Under the pieces are notes generated by a model, which searched no databases, was not told the origin of the DNA, and worked only from the letters and a program-made list of their open reading frames with translations. A DNA stretch of 8,898 bases, from assembly GCA_015520115.1 (NCBI GenBank), contig WAQS01000093.1:1-8898 (forward strand), written 5' to 3'. Both the position numbers and the translations under genes were made by a program. The first letter of the stretch is position 1. Every line of letters starts with the position of its first letter. The DNA comes from Ferroglobus sp. (GTDB lineage: Archaea > Halobacteriota > Archaeoglobi > Archaeoglobales > Archaeoglobaceae). Shown in pieces: positions 1 through 6,275 of this stretch.

Positions 1-405
1 CCAGGATAGCTTTGGCATTTATCCTGTTTCTGTTTTCTTCACTGGACTTTGAAGACTTTCCCGATGGCAATACCCTTCGCAATTATCAATGTTCTACACA
101 TAGCAGTACTCCGAAGTATAAGAGGGCTAATGTAATAGTAATATTCGGTGACGTCATACCAAATCTGCTCAAACTTATACTTATTACCTCGATCAATTGT
201 TCTGTTGGGCTAATCTTTCTCCTTCATGGTTTGGATGTACATTCTACCCATAATCCTAACTTAAATTCCCCTAATTCCCCTTGTACTTTATCTCCTGAAC
301 AGCATAGACTCAAAACATCTGAAAAGATAGTTGATCGTGTCATAGTACTGTTTATATTCAACTAGTTAGATAAATTTTGGTGATACCATGATAGTATCTA
401 ATCAG
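1..405. other. Unassigned, probably degraded left margin
   Basis: I see no confident gene here. A plus-strand frame is open from the left edge to a TAG at 363-365. Its product is rich in Ser, Asn, Cys, His and Pro, has no credible start or ribosome site, and resembles no family I know. On the minus strand one frame starts at an ATG (343-341), about 30 nt after a TATA-like gataaatttt (369-378). It is interrupted by TGA at 226-224 and by two stops at 88-83, then stays open to the window edge. Its middle part (about codons 45-82) contains a hydrophobic run (ITLALLYFGVLL) like a membrane segment. This could be a decayed membrane-protein gene, but chance cannot be excluded. Confidence 0.3.
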
Positions 406-406
406 A

Positions 407-416
407 TTTATAAAAG
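407..416 (+). promoter_or_regulatory. TATA-like box ahead of the DUF433 remnant
   Basis: The sequence tttataaaag resembles an archaeal TATA box. A transcript would be expected to start near 433-440, about 35 nt before the first DUF433-like codons. It may be a relic promoter of the broken antitoxin gene. This is based on motif and spacing only. Confidence 0.3.
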
Positions 417-471
417 TAAATTTTTAAGGCGAGTGAGAAAAGTATAATAGCTACGACGATTAGATTTTAAA

Positions 472-608
472 GTGAGGAAAGAGTAGTCGTAAACCCGAAA
501 GTTATGGCTGGGAAGCCCGTTATCAAGGGAACGAGAATTCCAGTTGATGCCATTATCAGAAGATTGGTTGAAGGGAGGAGTATAATAGAGATACTTCAAG
601 CTTTCTAA
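472..608 (+). pseudogene. DUF433 (VapB-like antitoxin) gene remnant
   Basis: Translation from about 483 to the TAA at 606-608 gives VVVNPKVMAGKPVIKGTRIP and then VDAIIRRLVEGRSIIEILQAF. This is the hallmark core of DUF433 proteins, the helix-turn-helix antitoxins often paired with PIN-like (DUF5615) toxins. The gene looks broken at both ends. In the DUF433 frame a TAA at 468-470 is followed by no ATG, GTG or TTG until a Met in the middle of the conserved motif (504). A GTG at 472 lies in another frame, and one base deletion would join it to the domain. At the 3' end, family members usually continue after the ILxxF helix with a 'pnLtxedIxxAL' segment, and here a stop follows directly. No PIN-like toxin is visible nearby. 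The DUF433 assignment is firm. Loss of function is inferred from the missing start and tail. Confidence 0.72.
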
Positions 609-620
609 ACAAGTAGACCC

Positions 621-758
621 GTAAACTTTACCTTTCCAGAATATTATTCAACCAATTTTGATGAAGCTCAAGGAAATAATAGAAGAGCTTAACCTCTTTG
701 AAAGAGAAAGAGTTCCAAACGACATCAGGATTCTTGGCATAACAACTTACATTCAAAC
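621..758 (+). repeat. Direct repeat, left copy (promoter plus gene start)
   Basis: This stretch matches 8767-8898 in the same orientation at about 110 of 132 aligned positions, counted by eye, with one 6-bp insertion here (a Glu-Arg codon pair). It covers 40 bp upstream of the ATG at 661 and the first 32 codons. Most coding differences are at third codon positions, so both copies evolved as protein-coding genes before this one broke. The right copy is cut by the window end, so the full repeat length is unknown. Confidence 0.85.
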
Positions 759-830
759 CTCTTCGACGAGGAGGATTACCAAAAATACTGTAAAAATGAA
801 ATCTTTTCTGCAACCAATTCGTGCTCGTAG
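661..830 (+). pseudogene. Broken paralogue of the gene starting at 8807
   Basis: From the ATG at 661 the frame reads MKLKEIIEELNLFERERVPN and then DIRILGITTYIQ, which is 26/30 identical to the start of the gene at 8807. Near 758 the frame of origin runs into a Ser/Thr/Arg-rich sequence that is only the antisense of the M24 gene. In the third frame, from 759, there is a protein-like acidic stretch, LFDEEDYQKYCKNEIFSATN, ending at TAG 828-830. A single missing base near 758 would join the two parts. I read this as a frameshifted and possibly truncated gene. I do not recognise the family. The first residues faintly recall MurE-type N-termini, but the usual following motif is absent. Its 3' end lies 9 bp from the convergent M24 stop. 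Confidence 0.6.
781..796 (-). terminator. Possible T-rich terminator of the M24 gene
   Basis: On the minus strand, 43-60 nt after the M24 stop codon, two T5 runs (complement of 792-796 and 781-785) are separated by acagta. Archaeal RNA polymerase commonly terminates at such T-runs. The site lies inside the decayed plus-strand gene. Evidence is sequence only. Confidence 0.35.
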
Positions 831-839
831 CTCACCAGA

Positions 840-1958
840 TCAACATTCCACGAGTTCTGTGGATATGCTGTCAAGAACTTCGGGCTTTTCTCTGATAAGC
901 ACATCTGATTCTATCCCCAACCCCGTGAAGTCTTCAAGAATTACCTTAGGCTCGAAAGCGACAACGACGTTCCTTCTCAGCTCCTCCTCGAAGTCCCCCA
1001 AAACTGGATACTCGTCAATGTTTAACCCAATCCCGTGTCCTACGAACTTCATCTTCTCGACTCTACCCATAAATCCATCGAAAATTTCGAGTTCCCTCGC
1101 AAGCTCAAACGCTTTTCTGAAAATCTCGCTAACCTTCACTTTTTCTTTCATCATTTTAAGGCAGTTTTCGTAGAGCTCTTTCAACCTCTCGTAAGTTTCG
1201 TAAACTCTTTCGTCTGCCTTTCCTATCGTAAAGCACCTCGTTATGTCGGAGCTGTAGCCTTCAATTCTACCGCCAATGTCGATCCAAACCACATCACCTT
1301 TCCTCATTCTTTTCTTACCGCTTCCAATGGGGCAAGCGGCACTCATTCCCGCTCCAGCGGTTACAGCTGAAAGTTTACTCGGTTTAGCCGAACCAGAAGA
1401 AGCTACAACAACGTTTGGTAAATACTCAGAGCCTCTACCTTCAAGATATCCGTCGTGACCGAGCATTTTCAGTTCGTATTCGAGCTTTGCGGAGAGCTCG
1501 AATTCTCTCATTCCGTCTTTTAGAATTTCTGGAACTTTTTCTAAGACTTCGCAGCACATATCTACTGCCTTACTTATGAGTTTGATCTCTTCTCGATCTT
1601 TAATCATCCTCAATCTCAGAATTTCGTCGGTTATGTCTTCAAAACGTATTCCGCTGAGACGCGACGAAATTTTACCGTTCACAAAGCCCAGATCCACACC
1701 TACTTTCAGATCCTTAACTTTCGAGAGAATTTCTCCGAAACCTCTCGCTTTGATGCATTTGAATTCGCTCTCTTCTTTTGCTCTCTCGTAATCTCTTATC
1801 ACGTAAAAAACCGGATCTTCCTCTTTTGGAACTATCAGCGCTCCGAGTTGAGCTGTGCCGTTGAAGTAATAAACATTCAGATGATATAAAACGAGTGCCA
1901 CGTCCAAATTCCTTCTTTCAAGCACTTTCCGAAGGTTGTCTATTCTTTTCTCTCGCAT
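840..1958 (-). CDS. M24 metallopeptidase (Xaa-Pro dipeptidase/aminopeptidase)
   Basis: This is a predicted cytoplasmic two-metal peptidase that removes a residue before proline or splits Xaa-Pro dipeptides. Numbered from the longer ATG at 1973 (377 aa), the N-terminal creatinase-like domain covers about residues 1-115 and the pita-bread catalytic domain about 120-365. All five metal ligands are present: D232 (WIDIGG), D243 (SSDITR), H313 (VGHGIG), E341 (FEPK) and E355 (GIESD). Length is normal for archaeal prolidases. I prefer the second ATG at 1958 (372 aa). Neither ATG has a Shine-Dalgarno, but the A/T box at 1983-1990 is about 28 nt from 1958, as expected for a leaderless transcript, and only 13 nt from 1973. 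The residues that follow (MREKRIDNLRKVLERR) also match how family members begin. The gene is divergent from serB with a shared promoter. Specificity (dipeptidase or aminopeptidase) cannot be told from sequence. Confidence 0.9.
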   Translation of the reverse strand: MREKRIDNLRKVLERRNLDVALVLYHLNVYYFNGTAQLGALIVPKEEDPVFYVIRDYERAKEESEFKCIKARGFGEILSKVKDLKVGVDLGFVNGKISSRLSGIRFEDITDEILRLRMIKDREEIKLISKAVDMCCEVLEKVPEILKDGMREFELSAKLEYELKMLGHDGYLEGRGSEYLPNVVVASSGSAKPSKLSAVTAGAGMSAACPIGSGKKRMRKGDVVWIDIGGRIEGYSSDITRCFTIGKADERVYETYERLKELYENCLKMMKEKVKVSEIFRKAFELARELEIFDGFMGRVEKMKFVGHGIGLNIDEYPVLGDFEEELRRNVVVAFEPKVILEDFTGLGIESDVLIREKPEVLDSISTELVEC

Positions 1959-1979
1959 GATTAAAGCTCGCATTTGGGT

Positions 1980-1990
1980 AAATTAAAATA
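1980..1990. promoter_or_regulatory. Shared bidirectional A/T promoter element
   Basis: The element aaattaaaata is the only A/T box in the gap between the M24 ATG (1958) and the serB GTG (2012). Its centre (about 1986) is about 28 nt from the first and 26 nt from the second, the canonical archaeal TATA-to-start distance in both directions. Neither gene has a Shine-Dalgarno. One near-symmetrical TATA element probably drives two leaderless transcripts. This is inferred from spacing. Confidence 0.5.
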
Positions 1991-2011
1991 CCGATTTGTC
2001 CAAAATTCTTT

Positions 2012-3187
2012 GTGAAACTAATAGCTGTCTCCGTCTACGGGGAGGATAAGCCGGGGATAGTCTACAGCATTTCGGAAGTTTTAGCTGAGAACAACGTCAA
2101 CATCGTGGATATAGAGCAGACTGTCCTTCAGGGAATGTTTCTGATGTTTATCGTTGGGGATGTTGAAAAATGCAAAATAAGCTTAGAGGAGCTTGAAAAG
2201 AAATTGAAAGATAGGGGAGAAAAAATAGGAGTCACGGTTCACGTAGCTCCTTTTGAAAGAAAAAAGCAGAGAGAAAAAAAGCTTTACCAGATAACGATTA
2301 TAGGTAAGGATAGGGTCGGAATTGTTAGGGATGTCACAAAAATACTCTTCCAGCACGGAATAAACATCGAAAAAACATCGCTAACCGCAAGAGATCAGCT
2401 CATTTCAATAACATTTCTCGTCGATGTGAGGGAAGCAAACCCGGAGGAGGTTAAAAGGCAGCTAAAAGAGGAAGTTGAAAAGACCGGATTGGATATAGTT
2501 ATTCAACCCTACGAGATAGCCAAGAAACAGAAGAGATTGATCGTCTTCGACATGGACTCCACCTTGATAGAGAACGAGATAATAGACGAACTCGCAAAGG
2601 CTGCTGGAGTTGAAGAAGAAGTTAGAAAGCTCACTGAAAAAGCTATGAGCGGTGAAATAGATTTTGAGACAGCGCTGAGGGAGAGGGTTAGACTTCTAAA
2701 AGGTCTACCAGTTGAAGTTCTCGAAAAAATTTACAGCGAGATAAAACTCACGGAAGGAGCAAAAGAGCTTATTCAGGCTTTAAAGGAAAGCGGATACAAG
2801 GTTGCTCTCGTGAGTGGTGGATTTACCTACTTCACCGAAAAGCTCAAAGAAGAGTTGGGATTAGATTACGCCTTCGGAAACGAGCTTGAGATTAAAGACG
2901 GAAAGCTTACCGGAGAGATAAAGGGGAGAATTATAGATGCCGAGGAGAAGGCGAGAATAATAAAGGAAATAGCTGAGAAGGAAGGCATAAGCGAGGAGAA
3001 TATAGTAGCTGTTGGGGATGGGGCTAATGATAGGATTATGGTAAAGAACGCTGGGCTGGGGATAGCTTTCAACGCTAAGAAAGTTTTGAAGGAAATTGCC
3101 GACGGAACGATCTCGAAAGAGAATTTAATCGGACTTGCATCAGTTCTGGGACTTTCGGAAAAGTTCTTCAAAAAGAGGATTGAATAA
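2012..3187 (+). CDS. serB: Phosphoserine phosphatase with two N-terminal ACT domains
   Basis: Hydrolyses O-phospho-L-serine to serine, the last step of the phosphorylated serine pathway, in the cytoplasm. The 391-residue product has three parts. ACT domain 1 (about 1-80) and ACT domain 2 (about 91-166) both keep the ligand-binding turn, GEDKPGIV and GKDRVGIV. The HAD phosphatase domain (about 175-385) has motif I FDMDST with nucleophile D180 and acid D182, motif II SGG (S268), the motif III lysine K313, and motif IV GDGAND (D336, D340). The cap between motifs I and II (about 185-245) is the four-helix SerB type. The tandem ACT domains suggest feedback by serine or another amino acid (inference). 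The GTG start has no Shine-Dalgarno and lies 26 nt after the A/T element at 1980-1990, so it is probably leaderless. The 3' end overlaps the convergent M20 gene by 20 bp. Confidence 0.95.
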   Translation: MKLIAVSVYGEDKPGIVYSISEVLAENNVNIVDIEQTVLQGMFLMFIVGDVEKCKISLEELEKKLKDRGEKIGVTVHVAPFERKKQREKKLYQITIIGKDRVGIVRDVTKILFQHGINIEKTSLTARDQLISITFLVDVREANPEEVKRQLKEEVEKTGLDIVIQPYEIAKKQKRLIVFDMDSTLIENEIIDELAKAAGVEEEVRKLTEKAMSGEIDFETALRERVRLLKGLPVEVLEKIYSEIKLTEGAKELIQALKESGYKVALVSGGFTYFTEKLKEELGLDYAFGNELEIKDGKLTGEIKGRIIDAEEKARIIKEIAEKEGISEENIVAVGDGANDRIMVKNAGLGIAFNAKKVLKEIADGTISKENLIGLASVLGLSEKFFKKRIE

Positions 3188-4136
3188 ATTCGTTTATTCT
3201 TCTGATTATCTCCTTCGCTTTTTCGACCTCTGCGAGTTTCACCCTCTCATACTTTGTGTGACAGTACTCAAGCTCTCCCGGACCCCAAACCGTTACTTTC
3301 CACCCCTCAGCTTTTAGATTTGCAGCGTCTGTCCAGCTTTTCATAACCGTCTTTTCTTCAACTATTCTCGCAAGCTCGACAATTTCGTCGCAGTAAAACC
3401 CGTCCCAGTACTCCACAACTTCCACCTCACCGTAATTTTCTGCAATTTTCAAAACCTTCTCCAGAACGTCTTTGCTCCTTATTTCTGGAGGGAAAACGAA
3501 TGCGAACCTGATAAAGCACTCCTCTGGGATCGAATAGCTGTCGTCTCCTCCTCTAATCTCCTGAATTGAAAAACCTCTCCATATGTTTTTCACTTTTTCA
3601 TACAGCTCGTAGGCTTTTTCTATTGCACTCACACCAAAATCCGGAAAAGCTCCGTGGGAGGGTTTTCCTTTAACCTTCACCGAAATTTCTGCACTTCCGT
3701 ATTGTGCTTCAGCAACTTTCAATTCCGTCGGTTCCATTATTATAGCTCTACCCTTCCTCCTCCTTGCGAAGTGTTCCGATCCTCTTCCTCCTTCCTCTTC
3801 ATCTGAAAGGAAAGCGACGTTTAAAACGAATTCTTCGCTCTCCTCTATTGCACTCAATATTGCCGCAACACTCGCTTTTGCGTCGCAAACTCCTGTTCCG
3901 TAGCAGTAAACTCCATCGAAGGAAAAATCGGTAAGTTTTCTTGTTGTATCGAGGTGTGTAATCAGCCACAAATCTCCCTTCCCCTCCAAAACCACGTTTT
4001 TTACTCTCTTTTCTTCAACCTTGGGAGAGTAACCGAGGTCTTCCAGGAATTCGGTAACGTAATCGACAATCTCATCTTCTTTCCCTGACTCGGAATGTAT
4101 TTCGACGAGATCTCTGAGCAGGTTTATCAGCTTCAT
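3168..4136 (-). CDS. M20-family metallo-deacylase/peptidase (ArgE/DapE/LysK-like)
   Basis: Predicted zinc-dependent cytoplasmic amidohydrolase of 322 residues that removes an acyl group from an amino acid or cleaves a small peptide. The expected active-site residues can all be read: H61 and D63 (THLDT), bridging D85 (VCDAKAS), catalytic E113 and metal ligand E114 (SDEEEGG), E135 (MEPTE) and C-terminal H293 (EYCHTKYERV). The dimerisation/lid domain (about 150-240) carries PSHGAF with H161. TDAAN (269-273) and GPGELE (285-290) are typical family signatures. The start is the ATG at 4136. A longer frame back to 4214 adds a hydrophobic, aromatic leader that is only intergenic sequence. A TATA-like tttttatca (complement of 4158-4166) lies about 26 nt upstream, so the transcript is probably leaderless. 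Substrate is open. LysK/ArgE-type roles are possible, but no lysine or arginine biosynthesis genes are adjacent. Confidence 0.88.
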   Translation of the reverse strand: MKLINLLRDLVEIHSESGKEDEIVDYVTEFLEDLGYSPKVEEKRVKNVVLEGKGDLWLITHLDTTRKLTDFSFDGVYCYGTGVCDAKASVAAILSAIEESEEFVLNVAFLSDEEEGGRGSEHFARRRKGRAIIMEPTELKVAEAQYGSAEISVKVKGKPSHGAFPDFGVSAIEKAYELYEKVKNIWRGFSIQEIRGGDDSYSIPEECFIRFAFVFPPEIRSKDVLEKVLKIAENYGEVEVVEYWDGFYCDEIVELARIVEEKTVMKSWTDAANLKAEGWKVTVWGPGELEYCHTKYERVKLAEVEKAKEIIRRINEFIQSSF

Positions 4137-4140
4137 GGAG

Positions 4141-4168
4141 TAAAGTATTTTCGCAATGATAAAAAAGT
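4141..4168. promoter_or_regulatory. Compact divergent promoter region, M20 / GNAT
   Basis: The two start codons are only 39 bp apart (ATG 4136 minus, GTG 4176 plus). The segment holds taaagtatttt (4141-4151), about 29 nt before the GTG, and on the opposite strand cttttttatca (complement of about 4158-4168), about 26 nt before the ATG. Each gene therefore appears to have its own TATA-like box, the two lying back to back with transcripts diverging through each other's box. No Shine-Dalgarno is seen. Assignment rests on spacing. Confidence 0.4.
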
Positions 4169-4175
4169 TTGTAGC

Positions 4176-4631
4176 GTGATAATACGGAGGGGTAAAAAAG
4201 AAGACATAAAACACTTCGTCGAGATATATCAGGACGCTTACGAAGATCTGGAGGAGTATGCATATACAACGAGGAGGGAGATAAAAAATTACTACAGATG
4301 GTTGATGAATCGGGATCCAGAAGGAATCTTCTTTGCAGAACTTTCCGAGCCGGTGGGAGTTATAGCTTGCGATTCAAACTGGTTCAGTCCATTCGAGATG
4401 AAGAAGGTAGGAGAAATTCACGAGCTCGCGGTGAAGAGAGAATTCTGGGGAAAAGGGATAGGCTCGAAACTTCTTGAAAAGGGAATAGGGTACCTGAGAG
4501 AGAAAAATAAGGATTTTGCGGAGCTTTGGGTGGGGGAAAGAAACGATAGGGCAAAAAAATTCTACGAGAAGCACGGGTTTAAAGAGAAGGGAAGATTTGG
4601 AAAGTGGATAAGGATGTTCAGAAAAATTTAG
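4176..4631 (+). CDS. GNAT-family N-acetyltransferase
   Basis: Predicted acetyl-CoA-dependent acetyltransferase of 151 residues. The GNAT core is clear: a first strand IIRRGKKEDI (2-11), strand pair IFFAELSEPVGVIA (51-64), motif A with the acetyl-CoA pyrophosphate loop FWGKGIGSKLL (90-100), and motif B with NDRAKKFYEKHGF (123-135), whose tyrosine Y130 is the usual general-acid position. The frame is open further upstream, to 4095, but that part would run into the M20 gene and does not look like protein. GTG 4176 immediately before IIRRGKKED gives the usual family N-terminus. The gene is head-to-head with the M20 deacylase, so a linked acylation/deacylation role is conceivable. It ends 4 bp inside the convergent aminotransferase. 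The substrate (protein N-terminus, amino acid or other small molecule) cannot be told. Confidence 0.87.
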   Translation: MIIRRGKKEDIKHFVEIYQDAYEDLEEYAYTTRREIKNYYRWLMNRDPEGIFFAELSEPVGVIACDSNWFSPFEMKKVGEIHELAVKREFWGKGIGSKLLEKGIGYLREKNKDFAELWVGERNDRAKKFYEKHGFKEKGRFGKWIRMFRKI

Positions 4632-5758
4632 ATCATTCTTTTTGCGAAATCCACGATTCTGTCAGCTGCTTCTTTCAGCTTATCCATCGAAATTGCGTAA
4701 GCGCATCTTATGTATCCCTCTCCGCATTCACCAAAAGCGCTGCCCGGAACGACAGCTACACTTTTCTCAAAAAGGAGCTTTTCAGCGAACTCCTCGCTGT
4801 TTGCATTTATCTTCGGAAAGACGTAAAAAGCACCGTCCGGCATTCTCACGTCGAAAACTTCTCTAAGCCTTCGGACAAAGTAGTTTCTCCTCCTTAAGTA
4901 TTCAGCTCTCATCCTTTCAAGATCTGCCTCTCCATTCCTTAAAGCCTCTATAGCTCCGATTTGAGCAGTTACGGGAGCGCAAAGCATACAGTATTGATGA
5001 ATTTTCAGCATGGCTTCAAAGATTTCGTTCGGGGCTATTGCATAGCCAACCCTCAATCCGGTCATCGCGAAACTCTTCGAGAATCCGTTTAAAACGACGA
5101 CTTTGTCCTCCATACCGTTTAAAGAGGCGATAGAAGTGTGCTTGAAAGTGTAACTTAGCTCTGCATAAATTTCATCGGAAATGATTATCGCATTCAACTC
5201 CACAGCCGCATCAGCAATTTCTTCTAAGTCTTTTCGGCTGTAGCTAACTCCTGTTGGGTTGTTCGGGTAATTGATTATTATAGCTTTAGCTTTCCCAACT
5301 TTCACGAGATCTTCGTATTTCGGCTTGAAGTCTGGAACGGTAGGAATCTTTACAACTTCCGCTCCAGCCAATATCGAAAGAGGCTCGTAGGAAACGTAGC
5401 AAGGCTCGGGAATGATAACTTTGTCTCCCGGATTTATTATAGCTCTCAACGCTATGTCTATCCCTTCGCTCACGCCAGTCGTTACGATTATGTTGTCCGG
5501 ATCCGGTTTAAAGCCAAACTTTTCGTAGTATTCGGCTATAGAATTCCTGAGTTCTGGCAGACCCTGATTTGATGTATACGACGTTATCCCTTTTTCGAGA
5601 CTGTAGATCATTTCTTCTCTTATCTTCCACGGGACTGGGAAGTCTGGTTCTCCAACTCCGAGACTTATTACGTCCTCTCTTCCAATAATTAAGTCGAAAA
5701 ATCTTCTAATCCCAGACGGCTTTAAATTTGCAACTTTTTCGTTAACTTTACGGGACAA
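4628..5758 (-). CDS. PLP-dependent class I aminotransferase (aspartate aminotransferase-like)
   Basis: Transfers an amino group between an amino acid and a 2-oxo acid, with PLP bound through a lysine; cytoplasmic, fold type I. Numbered from TTG 5758 (376 aa), signatures are GVGEPDF (34-40), YTSNQGLPELR (61-71), NNPTG with N167, SDEIY with D195 and Y198, the PLP lysine K228 in NGFSKSFAMTG, R236 (GLRVGY) and the carboxylate-binding R351 (YIRCAY). I chose TTG 5758 because a perfect GGAGGT (5765-5770) lies 6 nt upstream and the resulting start, followed by NLKPSGIRRFFDL, fits the family. The alternative ATG at 5782 adds 8 residues that encode this ribosome site. The gene overlaps the end of the lrp-like gene by 11 nt, indicating translational coupling. 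Substrate is not determined by sequence: aspartate, alanine or an aromatic amino acid are all possible. Confidence 0.92.
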   Translation of the reverse strand: MSRKVNEKVANLKPSGIRRFFDLIIGREDVISLGVGEPDFPVPWKIREEMIYSLEKGITSYTSNQGLPELRNSIAEYYEKFGFKPDPDNIIVTTGVSEGIDIALRAIINPGDKVIIPEPCYVSYEPLSILAGAEVVKIPTVPDFKPKYEDLVKVGKAKAIIINYPNNPTGVSYSRKDLEEIADAAVELNAIIISDEIYAELSYTFKHTSIASLNGMEDKVVVLNGFSKSFAMTGLRVGYAIAPNEIFEAMLKIHQYCMLCAPVTAQIGAIEALRNGEADLERMRAEYLRRRNYFVRRLREVFDVRMPDGAFYVFPKINANSEEFAEKLLFEKSVAVVPGSAFGECGEGYIRCAYAISMDKLKEAADRIVDFAKRMI

Positions 5759-6236
5759 TTGCCAACCTCCTATCCTCCTCATCCTCGAAGAGAAGAACGC
5801 CTTCTTCCTTGTAAGTCCTTAGAACGAAATGCGTAACGGTATCTCTAACCTCTGGAATCGTGGAGATTTTTTCAGCGACGAAGAATGCTATGTCTTTCAG
5901 CGACTTTCCCTTCACAACCACTTGGAAGTCGTACTCACCACTTACAAGCCTCACAGCATGTACTTCCGGAAACTTAGCTATCCTCTTAGCTATATCGTCG
6001 TAACCCTTCTCTCTTGTTAAATTAACCCTAACATCGATGATAGCGTATACCTCCTCAACCCCGAGCTTTTCCCAGTTGACGAGGGTTTTGTACTTCAGAA
6101 TTATCTTCTCTCCCTCAAGCTTTTTGATCATCTCCTCAACTTCCTCTTCCTTTAAATCAAGAATTTCAGCTATTTCTTTAGGAGAAACCTTTGCGTTATC
6201 TTCAAGAATCTTCAAAATTTCCTCAGCCCTTTCCAT
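5748..6236 (-). CDS. Lrp/AsnC-family transcriptional regulator
   Basis: DNA-binding regulator of the feast/famine type, 162 residues. An N-terminal winged helix-turn-helix (about 5-52, with KVSPKEIAEILDLKEEEVEE as the HTH) is joined to a RAM effector/oligomerisation domain (about 60-145) that includes VYAIIDVRVN, the SGEYDF turn (99-104) and the closing strand TVTHFVLRTY. An acidic tail (about 143-157) follows, beyond the usual family end. RAM domains normally bind amino acids. The overlap with the aminotransferase gene suggests it regulates that gene and perhaps itself (inference). The ATG at 6236 has only a distant GAGGT (13 nt). An A/T stretch at about 6262-6275 could be an internal promoter, so the gene may be transcribed both from the HerA operon and on its own. 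Confidence 0.93.
   Translation of the reverse strand: MERAEEILKILEDNAKVSPKEIAEILDLKEEEVEEMIKKLEGEKIILKYKTLVNWEKLGVEEVYAIIDVRVNLTREKGYDDIAKRIAKFPEVHAVRLVSGEYDFQVVVKGKSLKDIAFFVAEKISTIPEVRDTVTHFVLRTYKEEGVLLFEDEEDRRLAIVP
5765..5770 (-). promoter_or_regulatory. Shine-Dalgarno GGAGGT that sets the aminotransferase start
   Basis: GGAGGT on the minus strand lies inside the last codons of the lrp-like gene, 6 nt before TTG 5758. It is the strongest ribosome site in the window and favours the TTG over the upstream ATG at 5782. Confidence 0.7.
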
Positions 6237-6275
6237 GCAGTTCTACGATACCTCAAAGAATACAAAAAATTTTCT

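Noticed and set aside
12..365. Open plus-strand frame of 117 codons at the left edge
   Set aside because: It has a TTG start, no ribosome site, and a composition (Ser, Asn, Cys, His, Pro) unlike the real genes here. It is kept only as part of the unassigned stretch.
661..758. Resemblance of the repeated gene's N-terminus to MurE-type ligases
   Set aside because: Only the first helix and the 'I-I-GI-T' strand are similar. The following YDSR-type motif of that family is missing and the reconstructed acidic continuation does not fit.
658..1173. Plus-strand frame of 171 codons taken as one gene
   Set aside because: Only the first 32 codons match the paralogue at 8807. The rest is the antisense of the M24 gene, Ser/Phe/Ile-rich and unlike protein.
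4095..4175. GNAT start upstream inside the M20 gene
   Set aside because: The added residues are antisense of the M20 N-terminus and do not resemble the GNAT family. The fold starts right after GTG 4176.
3168..4214. Longer M20 protein with a hydrophobic leader (possible signal peptide)
   Set aside because: The extra 26 residues come from the promoter region and overlap the divergent GNAT start. The family N-terminus begins at the ATG at 4136.
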